DNA of 64,000 nt from Onthovicinus sp900555545 (GCA_949296915.1 CASFPX010000008.1:62001-126000), one strand, 5' to 3'. Numbered from the stretch's first letter, positions 33,005 to 42,028 are shown. The notes: generated from the sequence alone by a model not told the origin. Numbers and translations: made by a program.

Positions 33005-33401
33005 ACATTCTCTCCTTTCCCCACCAGTCGGGGCACAGCTCCCCTAGCGTGACGGTGCGCATGGTCTCGTGATCCATCAGGATCTCCATGGAAGAGCTGT
33101 CGGGATCCAGCTGCATCAGATACTCCCGGCACGCCCCGCACGGGGAAGCCACACGTCCGTCCCGCATCACACAGACAAGTTTTTTAATTTTACTTTCCCC
33201 ATTGGTGATCATATTGGCAATGTCATTGCGTTCCGCACACATCCCGATGGAGCAGGCTGTGTCAATACAGACGCCGGTGTAGATATTCCCGCTGTCTGTT
33301 AAAATGGCGGCGGCTACGCCTCCGGCTTCAATGAATGGGGAGATGGTTCTTGGGTTTAGTTTTTCCTTTGCGGCATGATACAGCGTATCCCAAATATTCA
33401 T
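32985..33401 (-). CDS. cytidine deaminase-type enzyme
   Basis: A 138-residue zinc deaminase with Cys55-Ala-Glu57 in MCAERND and the PCxxC pair Cys88/Cys91 in SPCGACREYL, the pattern of homotetrameric cytidine deaminases. It would deaminate cytidine or deoxycytidine, or a related base; blasticidin-type deaminases share this fold. AAGGAGAAACAACG precedes the ATG. Downstream on the same strand and overlapping is the EEP-family gene. Confidence 0.88.
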   Translation of the reverse strand: MNIWDTLYHAAKEKLNPRTISPFIEAGGVAAAILTDSGNIYTGVCIDTACSIGMCAERNDIANMITNGESKIKKLVCVMRDGRVASPCGACREYLMQLDPDSSSMEILMDHETMRTVTLGELCPDWWGKERMYADRLL

Positions 33402-33540
33402 CGTTGTTTCTCCTTATTGTGAGCGCTTATATTCTCCTGAAAATATTGATACGCGAGACAGCAAATGGCGCTACCGGGTGCGCCGGACAACCACCTGATT
33501 ACAGTTTTGCACAAGAGCTAATGCGCCTTTCACGGATGTA

Positions 33541-34047
33541 TTAAAGCATACCTCTAACATCAGACAGAGTCCTCCTCTCCAGCTCCAGCAGCTTCTGCTT
33601 CACGTCCAACCCGCCGGCGTAGCCGGTCAGGCTGCCGTCCGCCCCGATCACACGGTGACAGGGGACAATGATAACGACGGGGTTCCGGTTATTTGCCATG
33701 CCGACAGCCCGGCAAGCCTTCGGGTTCCCAATCCGTTCGGCCAGTTCGCCATACGTGACGGTCCGCCCATAGGGGATGCGGAGCAGCTCTCGCCAGACGG
33801 ATTTTTGGAAGGGCGTCCCGTACAGGGAGAGCGGGAGGTCAAATTCCCGCCGCGTTCCGGAAAAATACTCGTCCAATTCCCGCCGTGCCTGCTCCAACAG
33901 GGGCGTGAATTGGTTGACCGCGCCGGGGAACGACCGCATCCCCTTGAAAAACACCGCGCAGATGCTGTCCCCATCCGCGGCGATGCCCAGCGGCCCAATC
34001 GGATAGTCCTGGTAGATCAGGGATATGGGGTTCTGTTTTGATTCCAT
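33541..34047 (-). CDS. ogt: methylated-DNA--protein-cysteine methyltransferase
   Basis: A suicide DNA-repair protein that takes the methyl group from O6-methylguanine onto Cys130 in IVPCHRVIG. The 168-residue product has the full family layout: an N-terminal ribonuclease-like domain and a C-terminal helix-turn-helix part with IPYGRTVTYGELA and GMANNRNP. The ribosome site before the ATG (GGCGGCGAT) is moderate. Whether ogt or adaB is the better symbol is uncertain. Confidence 0.93.
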   Translation of the reverse strand: MESKQNPISLIYQDYPIGPLGIAADGDSICAVFFKGMRSFPGAVNQFTPLLEQARRELDEYFSGTRREFDLPLSLYGTPFQKSVWRELLRIPYGRTVTYGELAERIGNPKACRAVGMANNRNPVVIIVPCHRVIGADGSLTGYAGGLDVKQKLLELERRTLSDVRGML

Positions 34048-34067
34048 GTATATCGCCGCCGTTCATG

Positions 34068-34760
34068 TCATTTATTGCTCAAGAATCCAAAATCGCTATT
34101 TTCACGTTGGGTCCGCACACCGTTTTCAAATACGTAGTACGGCCGTGTTCCATAAAATTCGATCTTGTCTCCATTGATAAAAATAGTATCTTCTTCAGGC
34201 AGGGCAATGACCTTGTTTCCGTTAGACCAGTGCAATAAGAATTCGGTGTTTATCCTCTCTTTTTCCGGCTCGTGATTTGTATAGTGACATAGAAGAGAAA
34301 TACCATTTAAAACATCAAAACCGGATGTGTCCGCCAGACCAACATCATTTCGGTCGTCGCATTGGCAGCTCCCAATGTCCATACCGAAGATAATGCTACC
34401 TGCACTTCCGCCCCAAATGATACCGTCCCGCCTGATGTAGTCCGCTATTTTATCAAAGCAACCACTTGATTTAAGTCCGGACAATAGCCGGTACGTATTT
34501 CCACCGCCAATAAAAATGGCACAGTAATTGCTGAGATCGCGTTCAAAAAGTTCTTGAAAGGATTGAATCATATCAATACTGGACAAATGAATATCCTCTA
34601 ATTCGGCGGTTATCCATTTCTTGCAGTCGGGATATTGTTCCGCTTCCATGGCAAGCGGGACGTAGAGCAGTGGTTTATCATGAGAAATGATTTCACTGAA
34701 TCGCCGGGTGGCCGCAGCGGCCTGTTTTCCATCGCCACCTCCACATAGAAAAATTTTCAT
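34068..34760 (-). CDS. peptidase E-like (S51 / class I amidotransferase-like) protein
   Basis: The 230-residue protein has FIGGGNTYRLLSGL and the nucleophile elbow GGSAGSIIFG with the catalytic serine, both typical of dipeptidase E relatives. It has no signal peptide. Start ATG 34760 follows AGGAGGT 5 bases upstream; the longer frame start has no such support. It lies 20 bases after ogt on the same strand and may be co-transcribed. The terminator at 34782 separates it from mgsA. Codon use is somewhat AT-rich. Confidence 0.82.
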   Translation of the reverse strand: MKIFLCGGGDGKQAAAATRRFSEIISHDKPLLYVPLAMEAEQYPDCKKWITAELEDIHLSSIDMIQSFQELFERDLSNYCAIFIGGGNTYRLLSGLKSSGCFDKIADYIRRDGIIWGGSAGSIIFGMDIGSCQCDDRNDVGLADTSGFDVLNGISLLCHYTNHEPEKERINTEFLLHWSNGNKVIALPEEDTIFINGDKIEFYGTRPYYVFENGVRTQRENSDFGFLSNK

Positions 34761-34781
34761 GCGGTACCTCCTCATTTAAAT

Positions 34782-34813
34782 AAAAAAACCTCCGCTGTTT
34801 GCACAGCGGGGGT
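34782..34813 (-). terminator. terminator after mgsA
   Basis: ACCTCCGCTGT (34788-34798) pairs with ACAGCGGGGGT (34803-34813) with one G-T pair. Read on the minus strand a T7 run follows. Confidence 0.9.
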
Positions 34814-34824
34814 GAGCCTTCGCA

Positions 34825-35226
34825 TTATTTGGGGTTGACGATATCGCGCCAGTCGAGATCGCCACGGTCCAGGCTGTGGATCAGACATTCGGCGGTGGCC
34901 ATATTGGTCGCAAAGGGAATGTTGTGGACGTCGCACAGACGGAGCAGGTTGGCGTCGTCCGGCTCGTTCGGCTTTGGATTGAGCGGGTCACGGAAGAAAA
35001 GCAACAGGTCAATTTCGTTGTACGAGATGCGTGCGGCAATCTGCTCGGCGCCGCCTTGGGCCCCGCTGAGGAATTTTTGAATATCCAGACCCGTTGCATC
35101 CCCAATCAATTTTCCGGTTGTACCGGTTGCGCAGAGTGTATGCCTGGAAAGAGTGCCACAGTAAGCGATACAGAACTGAACCATCAGTTCCTTTTTGGAA
35201 TCATGCGCGATCAATGCTATATTCAT
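34825..35226 (-). CDS. mgsA: methylglyoxal synthase
   Basis: Converts dihydroxyacetone phosphate to methylglyoxal and phosphate, a bypass of lower glycolysis. The 133-residue product has IALIAHDSKK at the start, ATGTTGKLI, and the core GAQGGAEQIAARI with the phosphate-binding residues, plus NIPFATNMATAE. AAAAGGAG precedes the ATG. It lies downstream of the MinD-like and PBP2/mre genes on the same strand, a placement known in Clostridia. Confidence 0.96.
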   Translation of the reverse strand: MNIALIAHDSKKELMVQFCIAYCGTLSRHTLCATGTTGKLIGDATGLDIQKFLSGAQGGAEQIAARISYNEIDLLLFFRDPLNPKPNEPDDANLLRLCDVHNIPFATNMATAECLIHSLDRGDLDWRDIVNPK

Positions 35227-35286
35227 TTGCTCAACTCCTTTTCGGTTGATTCAACATAGTTTTCGACACCAATACAATTTATTCTA

Positions 35287-36054
35287 TCAGTTATTTCCCA
35301 ATTTTTCAAGATGTTTTAGCGGAATTTCTTGACCTAAAATTCGCCAGGCGATATTTTGGGCGGCGCGGAAGGCCTCCGTCTGCCGGAAGGAGAGGCCGTT
35401 GCAGGTGCTGATGGCGAACTCCGGATCCTCCGGGACTACACCGATCAGCCGTGACGAGCACAGGTCGATCATCTCATCCAAGTTGAGCGCAAACCCCTTG
35501 CGGATCACCCGTGCACTGAACCGGTTGACGATCAGCCGGGATGCCGGAACGCCCACTCGGCGGAGCTCTGCGACGCATTCCCCGGCCGCAGCCGCGCTGA
35601 TCCGGTCCGGTGTGGCGATGATCATGGCGGCAGTCGCCGCACAGATAGAGAGTTCGATATTTTTCCCCAGGCCGGAGGGGGCGTCCAGCAAGATGAAGTC
35701 ATACTCCGGCGCACAGCCGGCGACCATTTGGCGTATAGCATCCGGTGTGAACGCCTCATCGGTGTGGATGGGGGCGGACAGAATATCTACCGAACCAACG
35801 CGCTTAACGGCCGATGTCAGAGCGCAGCGCCCTTGGATGATATCTCCCCAATGGTAGACGACGCTGTCCCCGATTCCAAAGATCACGTCCAGGCTTTTTA
35901 AGCCAATGTCCATATCCACAATTAGGACCCTTTTCCCTGCACCGGCAAGCGCCTGGGCAATTGCGGCTGCCACGGAGGATTTCCCGACCCCGCCCTTGCC
36001 GGATACGAATGCGAGAACCTGTGCGATGGCTGCCGCCCCCTTTCTAAAATCCAA
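35287..36054 (-). CDS. MinD/ParA-family ATPase
   Basis: The deviant Walker A SGKGGVGKSS (about 19-28), DMDIGLKSLDVIFG and LLDAPSGLG mark a MinD-type ATPase. MinD positions the division site with MinC. Neither minC nor minE is here, and the C-terminus (ILGQEIPLKHLEKLGNN) lacks a membrane-targeting amphipathic helix. The longest frame begins with TTG 36054 without a ribosome site. AAAGGGGG (36036-36043) sits 8 bases before an AUC codon at 36025-36027, at the point where homologues begin MAQVLAF, so an AUC start is plausible. It follows the PBP2/mre group upstream. Confidence 0.82.
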   Translation of the reverse strand: MDFRKGAAAIAQVLAFVSGKGGVGKSSVAAAIAQALAGAGKRVLIVDMDIGLKSLDVIFGIGDSVVYHWGDIIQGRCALTSAVKRVGSVDILSAPIHTDEAFTPDAIRQMVAGCAPEYDFILLDAPSGLGKNIELSICAATAAMIIATPDRISAAAAGECVAELRRVGVPASRLIVNRFSARVIRKGFALNLDEMIDLCSSRLIGVVPEDPEFAISTCNGLSFRQTEAFRAAQNIAWRILGQEIPLKHLEKLGNN

Positions 36055-36158
36055 ATGGGATCATGCGGGAATTCCCACACACAAATTTATTATATAATAT
36101 TTTTGGCCCAATTTCCATTTTTTATAAAAATTTTATGAATAAAATTTCCTTGGACGCA

Positions 36159-38294
36159 TCACGGTAGCAGAACGCCCGTCTGTACCGCTGTCTCTACGCC
36201 GCCTTCCTCTGTATCTCCAAAGAAGTAGTACTCCAAAATAGCTTTGGCTACGCTGACGGCAAAGCGGCTGTGGTAGCCGTCCTCAATCGCCACGCAGATA
36301 GCGATCTCCGGGTCGTCATAGGGGGCAAAGGCGATCAGGAACCCATTGTTGCGGGTCTCCATTTTACCCGTCTCTTCAATCAGACGGTCAACCTGCGGCG
36401 TGCCGGATTTGGCGGCTACGCCGATCTCTCCAAGGCGGCCGTCGTTCAGCCGGTGGGCGTCGTTTTGATCAAAGGTTGCCATCATGTACATGCCCTCTTT
36501 GACGGTGGCGATATTTTCCGGATCAAAGTCCCCCTGGTAGGCTACAGTGCCCGTAGAATTGTCCACCAGCGTCTCACTGTAGTCGTAGGATTTGATGCTC
36601 TTGATAAAGTGTGGCACATACCGCGTGCCGCCGTTGGCGATCATGGCGCAGTAGTTGGCCATCTGCAGGGGCGTCATCAGGTTGTACGCCTGGCCAATCG
36701 CCGTCTGGATAATCATACCTTCCGTCCATGCGGCGTCTGGGTCGGTCCCGAGGATCTCGGCCATCTCCTCCGCATAGGCGGGGCTGGAGACCACGCCGTC
36801 CTCCTCCGGGAGCTCCACGCCTGTGTTCTGGCCGAAGCCGTACATGGCGGCGTACTCGTCGATCTTGTCGATCCCCAGGCGGTACCCTGTCTCATAGAAG
36901 AAAATGTTGCAGGAGTATTCCAGCGCATGGGTCACGGTGATGGAGGAGCCGTTGCTGTGGCCGATATGCATACAGCCGAAGTCCACATCGGTAAAACGCC
37001 AGTAGGGATCCTGACACGTAATCGTTTCATCCTTGGTGATAACGCCCTCTTCCAGCCCCGCAAGCGCAATACCGGGCTTGAAAGAAGAGCCCGGGGCGTA
37101 GGCGCTCAGGAGCGGGCGGTTCCACAGTGGGGAGTTGGTCGCCGTGGAAAGCTCGGTATATTTTTCCGCGTACTGGGTGATGTCATAGTTTGGGTTGGAG
37201 GCGCAGGCCAGGATTTCACCGGAGTTTACATCAATCACCACGGCTGATCCCGAGGCAAAGCGCAGGTCTTTTGTCTCGTAATTGCTGGGGGCGGATCCGC
37301 TGGCCAGGTCGGCCACAGCGGCGTCCACCGCCTCCTGGGCAGTATTTTGCAATCCCCAGTCGAGCGTCAGGATCACGGTGTTGCCCTGCTCGGGAGTCTG
37401 CGTATATTCCTCCTCCACCTCGCCGGTAGATTTGGTTGTCACACGTTTTTTACCATCCGTGCCGCGCAGGTAGTCCTCCGCGTACTGCTCGATGCCGAAT
37501 TTACCGATCTCGTCGGTGATCTTATAGCCATCCTCCTTTTTGGCGGCGTACTCATCGGCGTCAATGGCCGCAGTGCGCCCGATGATGTGCGGGGCAAAGG
37601 TGCCGCTCGTATATTCACGATAGGGGACGATCTGTACATCGGCGCCCTTGTAGGTATCGCTGTTCTCCTTGACAATGGAGGCCGTTGTGGTGCTCACATC
37701 CTCCGCGAAGGTATAGGTGGACACTCCGTTGGGAAACAGGACTGCCATCATCCCGTACCGCACGGCGGCGAGCTTGTGGGCGTCCTCGGCAGAGTAGCCG
37801 TCCAGCCCAAATTTTTCCACCATGGCGTCGTAACAGTTCTGTGCCGTGGCGTAATCGTTCAGATCCAGGTAGTCCTCGCCCTTCATGGTCTTGATATCCG
37901 TTTCACGGTCCGGGGCAAAGGTTACGGAGCCATCAGCGCCGAACACAAGCGGCAGGTCGTTGACCCATGCCTCGCTGCGGGATTCGAGCAGCTGGATCAG
38001 CGCCAGAATGATGTCGTTTTGCGCCTTGTTGTCGTCTGTGGGGAAATAGGTGGCGTCCAGGATAATGGAGTTCCCCTGCCGGTTGGTGACGATCGGATTG
38101 CCGTTGCGGTCCAGGATCTCACCGCGTGCGGCCTCCACATTCACATTCCGAACGGATACAAAATCACCTTGTGCGGCGTACTCGGCGCCGTGAACGATCT
38201 GTAAACTGACCAAACGGCCCACATAGAGTGTCAGGATAGCCAGGACCAACGTCACGGCGATGATGATTCTTGTTTTTTTCTGCTTTACATTCAT
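36159..38294 (-). CDS. mrdA: penicillin-binding protein 2 (elongasome transpeptidase)
   Basis: A class B PBP that crosslinks peptidoglycan with the rod-elongation complex. The 711-residue product has one N-terminal membrane helix (about 10-30), a dimer or pedestal domain, and a transpeptidase domain with SxxK in PGSSFKPG, SxN in YSCNIF and KSGT in AAKSGTPQ. The ATG at 38294 follows AGGTGAT; a GTG three codons earlier is less likely. It directly follows mreD on the strand (24-base gap), and the mre arrangement supports the assignment. rodA is not adjacent. Confidence 0.93.
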   Translation of the reverse strand: MNVKQKKTRIIIAVTLVLAILTLYVGRLVSLQIVHGAEYAAQGDFVSVRNVNVEAARGEILDRNGNPIVTNRQGNSIILDATYFPTDDNKAQNDIILALIQLLESRSEAWVNDLPLVFGADGSVTFAPDRETDIKTMKGEDYLDLNDYATAQNCYDAMVEKFGLDGYSAEDAHKLAAVRYGMMAVLFPNGVSTYTFAEDVSTTTASIVKENSDTYKGADVQIVPYREYTSGTFAPHIIGRTAAIDADEYAAKKEDGYKITDEIGKFGIEQYAEDYLRGTDGKKRVTTKSTGEVEEEYTQTPEQGNTVILTLDWGLQNTAQEAVDAAVADLASGSAPSNYETKDLRFASGSAVVIDVNSGEILACASNPNYDITQYAEKYTELSTATNSPLWNRPLLSAYAPGSSFKPGIALAGLEEGVITKDETITCQDPYWRFTDVDFGCMHIGHSNGSSITVTHALEYSCNIFFYETGYRLGIDKIDEYAAMYGFGQNTGVELPEEDGVVSSPAYAEEMAEILGTDPDAAWTEGMIIQTAIGQAYNLMTPLQMANYCAMIANGGTRYVPHFIKSIKSYDYSETLVDNSTGTVAYQGDFDPENIATVKEGMYMMATFDQNDAHRLNDGRLGEIGVAAKSGTPQVDRLIEETGKMETRNNGFLIAFAPYDDPEIAICVAIEDGYHSRFAVSVAKAILEYYFFGDTEEGGVETAVQTGVLLP

Positions 38295-38318
38295 AGGGAT
38301 CACCTGTTGGGAAAGCTC

Positions 38319-38855
38319 TCAGCGCTCGACATCCGGGTCGGGCAGGGAGCGGGCAATAAAGCGGACGAAAAAGTAAAAAATAGGTGTAAAAACGACGGTG
38401 TATATAATACTGGGCAGGATGTTGGCGGCCAAGAGGTAGCCGGCCCCATCCACACCTGTAAAGACGAAGAAAAACAGCCAGTACAGCACATGGTGCAGGG
38501 CTGTGCCGGTCAGGCACAGCAACAGTGCGGAGAGAAAATTATTGCGCATGTAGTGCCGCATCAGGAAAGAGACGGCAAAACACGCGAGGAACAGGAAGAT
38601 CGAGTGATAGCCCTCCCCGCGCATGGCGTTGGCGTCCCACAGCAGGCCGCCCGCCAGGCCGAGAAACGCCGCCGGCAGCTCCGCATCAAACATGGCGGAG
38701 CAGAGGACAAGTACCAGTACCGGAGCCGCCGCAGCCGTACCAATGCGCGGCAGCAGGTGAGGGGTGTTTTGCAAAATGGCGACACCGACGATCAGGATCA
38801 CCAGGGATAGGCGGCGCAGATATTTCTTTTTATTTTCTTTCAGATCCGGGAACAT
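38319..38855 (-). CDS. mreD: rod shape-determining protein MreD
   Basis: A 178-residue hydrophobic protein with about five membrane helices (VILIVGVAIL, APVLVLVLCSAMF and later ones). Sequence conservation in this family is low, and the assignment rests mostly on position between mreC and the PBP2 gene. It is part of the lateral-wall synthesis complex. GGAGGGAT precedes the ATG. It starts 3 bases after mreC ends. Confidence 0.9.
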   Translation of the reverse strand: MFPDLKENKKKYLRRLSLVILIVGVAILQNTPHLLPRIGTAAAAPVLVLVLCSAMFDAELPAAFLGLAGGLLWDANAMRGEGYHSIFLFLACFAVSFLMRHYMRNNFLSALLLCLTGTALHHVLYWLFFFVFTGVDGAGYLLAANILPSIIYTVVFTPIFYFFVRFIARSLPDPDVER

Positions 38856-38858
38856 AGT

Positions 38859-39728
38859 TTATCCCTCCGTGCCGCTCTCGTTCGGGCTGGTATTCTGCCC
38901 GTCAAACGATGTGATAACGGTGACGTCCTGCAGGCTGAGAATGTCCACACCCGGCTTGAGGACGGCGTAGGAGGAGATGTCGCTCTCACTGCTGCGCACC
39001 TCGGTCACCGTACCGACGATCAGATCGCGGGGGAACACACCGCCCACACCGGAGGTGTACACCACACCGCCGGGGGAGACAGCGCTCGCGGTATCCAGCC
39101 CGCTGAGCCTGCACATCCCGGAGGCGGCCAGCTCCGACATCCCGGAGGCATACCCCTCCTCACGGGTGCGGATCTCGTAGGCGGAGACATTGATCTTGGG
39201 ATCCAGGAGCGTACGTACCTTGCTGTAGGTCGGTTGAACCTCGGTCACAATTCCCACCAGGTACGATCCGGAGATCACCGGATCGTTCACACTCACATCG
39301 CTGGTGCTGCCCACATTGATGGTAAATCCACCAAATGGATCCGACGAGTCGCGCCCGATCACAATGGCCGTCTCGTACTGCTGGTCGGGGTGCTGTTCTT
39401 TAATCTGGAGCAATTGCTCGTACTGCTCGTTTTGGCGGCGCATCTCCTCGTAGTCGGCAAGCTCATTCTGATATTGCTCGATCTGTTTTTTTAACGCCTC
39501 ATTCTCCGCCTGATAGGTGCCGGAGGAGACGAAGGAGCCGCCCCAGGTGCTGAACTTGCCGGAAATTTTGGCGGTCAACTGGTGGAGGGGCTCAAAGATG
39601 GTCCCGAATACGGTGGATACGGGCGACGCACTGTTATAAGTAGCGGCGGCGGTGATCCCGCCGGCCAGCAACACCGCCAGCACGGCGGCGATCACTTTAA
39701 ACTGAAAACTGCGGAAAAATTTACGCAT
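38859..39728 (-). CDS. mreC: rod shape-determining protein MreC
   Basis: A 289-residue protein with an N-terminal membrane anchor (VIAAVLAVLLAGG), a coiled coil around residues 65-110 (ENEALKKQIEQYQNELADYE) and a beta-rich extracytoplasmic domain containing VIGRDSSDPFGGFTINVG. It links MreB filaments with PBP2. AAAGGACTT precedes the ATG. It is separated from mreB by 166 bases with two hairpins, so some uncoupling from mreB is likely. Confidence 0.94.
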   Translation of the reverse strand: MRKFFRSFQFKVIAAVLAVLLAGGITAAATYNSASPVSTVFGTIFEPLHQLTAKISGKFSTWGGSFVSSGTYQAENEALKKQIEQYQNELADYEEMRRQNEQYEQLLQIKEQHPDQQYETAIVIGRDSSDPFGGFTINVGSTSDVSVNDPVISGSYLVGIVTEVQPTYSKVRTLLDPKINVSAYEIRTREEGYASGMSELAASGMCRLSGLDTASAVSPGGVVYTSGVGGVFPRDLIVGTVTEVRSSESDISSYAVLKPGVDILSLQDVTVITSFDGQNTSPNESGTEG

Positions 39729-39787
39729 GGGATAAAGTCCTTTCCAAAAGCAGTGCGCACGGGCTTTTGCCGCGCTCGGTTAAAGCA

Positions 39788-39816
39788 CAGGGCGCTCCGG
39801 AAATCCGTGCGCCCTG
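39788..39816. other. hairpin between mreB and mreC
   Basis: CAGGGCGC (39788-39795) pairs with GCGCCCTG near 39809-39816. It has no clear T-run and may be a processing or stability element. Confidence 0.35.
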
Positions 39817-39855
39817 ACGGTTCATACTGTCTGTAAAAGGGGACTGAAAGCAAAA

Positions 39856-39881
39856 CGGCAAAACCCGGCCGGGTTTTGCCG
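39856..39881. terminator. 26-bp perfect palindrome after mreB
   Basis: CGGCAAAACCCGG (39856-39868) is followed directly by its exact inverse complement. On the minus strand TTTTGC follows, so a loop-poor terminator after mreB is possible; a protein-binding site is the alternative. Confidence 0.5.
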
Positions 39882-39894
39882 AATAGTACCGGAA

Positions 39895-40896
39895 TCAGTC
39901 CGCCAGATCAAGCGCCTTGCCGGACTCCAGGCAGATGCCGGTGCCGTCGACTACGCAGTCGAGCGGGTTCTCCGCCACGTGGACGGGCATCTTTGTCTCC
40001 ACGGAGATCAGCTTGTCAAGCCCGCGAAGCAGCGCGCCGCCGCCTGTGAGCATGATGCCGTGGTCGATGATGTCGGCCGCCAGCTCCGGCGGCGTCTTTT
40101 CCAGCGTAGCGCGGATCGCATCGAGGATCTGGTTGACCGGATCGGCCAGCGCCTCGCGGATCTCCTCGCTGGTTACCTCGATGTTCTTGGGCAGGCCGTC
40201 CATCAGGTTGCGGCCCTTGACGTCGAGAGCGCCCTCGCCCTCGTACGGATAGGCGGAGCCGATCTTGATCTTGATATCCTCCGCAGTGCGCTCACCGATC
40301 AGGAGGTTGTATTTCTTTTTGATATAGGCGATGATGGACTCGTCAAAGTTGTCGCCCGCCACACGTGCGGAGCGGGAGGTGACGATGTCGCCCAGGGAGA
40401 TGACGGCCACCTCGGAGGTGCCGCCGCCGATGTCGACGACCATGCTGCCTGTCGCCTCGGACACGGGCAGGCCTGCGCCGATCGCCGCCGCCATGGGCTC
40501 CTGGATCAGGCTGACATATTTGGCGCCCGCACTGCGTGCCGCATCGTGCACGGCGCGGCGCTCGACCTCCGTGACGCCGGAGGGGATGCAGATCATCACG
40601 CGCGCTTTGCTGAAGGGGGAACCGCTGATCGCGCGATGGATGAACTCCTTGAGCATGTCTGCTGTAATATCAAAGTCGGCAATAACGCCGTCTTTCAGCG
40701 GGCGTTCGGCTACGATGGAGCCGGGGGTACGGCCGATCATCTCTTTGGCTTCGGTGCCTACGGCAACGACTTTATGCGGGATGGTGCGAACATCCACGGC
40801 AACAACGGAGGGCTCGCGGATGACGATGCCCTTCCCCTTGACAAAGACAAGCGTATTGGCGGTGCCCAAATCTATTCCGATATCCTGAGAAAACAA
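39895..40896 (-). CDS. mreB: rod shape-determining protein MreB
   Basis: Bacterial actin homologue that guides lateral wall synthesis. The product has phosphate-1 loop DIGIDLGTANTLVFVKG, VVDIGGGTSEVAVISLG and GGGALLRGLD. I chose the TTG at 40896 because AAAGGAG lies 8 bases upstream and homologues begin with FSxDIGIDLG; an upstream TTG at 40929 gives 11 more residues but no ribosome site. The 333-residue product has the usual length. It follows maf on the strand. Confidence 0.96.
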   Translation of the reverse strand: MFSQDIGIDLGTANTLVFVKGKGIVIREPSVVAVDVRTIPHKVVAVGTEAKEMIGRTPGSIVAERPLKDGVIADFDITADMLKEFIHRAISGSPFSKARVMICIPSGVTEVERRAVHDAARSAGAKYVSLIQEPMAAAIGAGLPVSEATGSMVVDIGGGTSEVAVISLGDIVTSRSARVAGDNFDESIIAYIKKKYNLLIGERTAEDIKIKIGSAYPYEGEGALDVKGRNLMDGLPKNIEVTSEEIREALADPVNQILDAIRATLEKTPPELAADIIDHGIMLTGGGALLRGLDKLISVETKMPVHVAENPLDCVVDGTGICLESGKALDLAD

Positions 40897-40998
40897 CTTA
40901 AAAACTCCTTTCAGTCCTGACGCGTTCAAACATATATTGTTATTATAACCTTTTAGATCCCATTTCTCAACTGCTTTTTTGTAAAAAGCCAGAATGAT

Positions 40999-41565
40999 TT
41001 ATCGCGGAAAAATTGAAAATTCTTCCAGAATTTGCGCCGTGCGCGCAGCGGGCAGTCCCATCACGGCGTAGTAGTCGCCGCTGATCCGGCGGATAAAGCG
41101 GCATCCACGCCCCTGGATGCCGTAGGCACCCGCCTTGTCCATCGACTCCCCGGTGGCAATGTACCACTCGATCTGGGCCGGTGTCAGGGGGAGAAATTCC
41201 ACCTGCGTGGGCACCACGTCGCATACCTCACGGCCCATGCCGCACACGCATACGCCTGTGTATACCGTGTGCGTCCGGCCGGAGAGCAGGCGAAGCATCC
41301 GTGCGGCGTCCGCCTGGTCCTGCGGCTTGCCCAGAATCAGATTGCCGGGCGCGACAAGTGTGTCGGATGCCAGTACCACGTCCTCCGGATACAGCTTGGC
41401 CGCAGCGCGCGCCTTGCGCAGCGAGAGGTCGTAGGCGGCATCGCGCGGGGCGATCCCCTCCGGCAGGGACTCGTCCACATCCATGGGACGCACCAGAAAA
41501 GTGTAGCCGGCAGTTGTGAGGATTTCCGCGCGGCGGGGGGATCCGGATGCGAGGATCAGCGCCAT
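40999..41565 (-). CDS. maf: Maf-family nucleoside triphosphate pyrophosphatase
   Basis: A 188-residue house-cleaning enzyme that hydrolyses non-canonical or excess dTTP/UTP. The motifs are ILASGSPRRAEIL at the N-terminus, ASDTLV with the catalytic Asp, and DKAGAYGIQGRG. Start ATG 41565 follows GGGAGGGG at correct distance; an ATG two codons earlier is too close to it. It sits between dut and mreB, a common maf-mreBCD order. Both neighbours dut and maf sanitise nucleotides. Confidence 0.93.
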   Translation of the reverse strand: MALILASGSPRRAEILTTAGYTFLVRPMDVDESLPEGIAPRDAAYDLSLRKARAAAKLYPEDVVLASDTLVAPGNLILGKPQDQADAARMLRLLSGRTHTVYTGVCVCGMGREVCDVVPTQVEFLPLTPAQIEWYIATGESMDKAGAYGIQGRGCRFIRRISGDYYAVMGLPAARTAQILEEFSIFPR

Positions 41566-41581
41566 GTCCATCCCCTCCCGA

Positions 41582-42028
41582 TCACAGTCTTCCGGTGGAT
41601 CCAAATCCGCCGGAGCCGCGTGCCGTGTCGTCCAGCGTATCGGCTGCCTCCACCACCGGGTAACAGACCGGCATCACCACAAGCTGGGCAATCCGCTCAA
41701 ACGGCTGCACCGTGTAGTCCTGTGCCGAGGCGTTGAAGATCCCCACATGAATCTCGCCGCGGTAGTCCTCGTCGATCACGCCCACGCCGTTGGAGAGGGC
41801 GATGCCGTGCTTGGTGCCCAGGGAACTGCGTGCAAAAACGAGCCCTACGCTCTGTGCGGGCAGGGCGATGGCAATCCCGGTTGGGATCAGGATGCGTTCC
41901 CCGGCCTTTACGGTCAGCGGCGCTTCAATACAGGCGGTCAGGTCCAGTCCGGCGCTCCGCTCCGTGGCGCGCTGGGGTATGACGGCGTTCGGGCGTACCT
42001 TTTTGATCTTTAAAACTTCCTGTTCCAT
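41582..42028 (-). CDS. dut: deoxyuridine 5'-triphosphate nucleotidohydrolase (dUTPase)
   Basis: Hydrolyses dUTP to dUMP, preventing uracil in DNA and feeding dTMP synthesis. The 148-residue trimeric-type enzyme has motif 1 ERSAGLDLTA, motif 2 ARSSLGTKHGI, motif 3 GVIDEDYRGEI and the C-terminal motif 5 RGSGGFGSTG. AAGGAGG precedes the ATG at 42028. First gene of the minus-strand dut-maf-mreB run, behind its own promoter. Confidence 0.96.
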   Translation of the reverse strand: MEQEVLKIKKVRPNAVIPQRATERSAGLDLTACIEAPLTVKAGERILIPTGIAIALPAQSVGLVFARSSLGTKHGIALSNGVGVIDEDYRGEIHVGIFNASAQDYTVQPFERIAQLVVMPVCYPVVEAADTLDDTARGSGGFGSTGRL

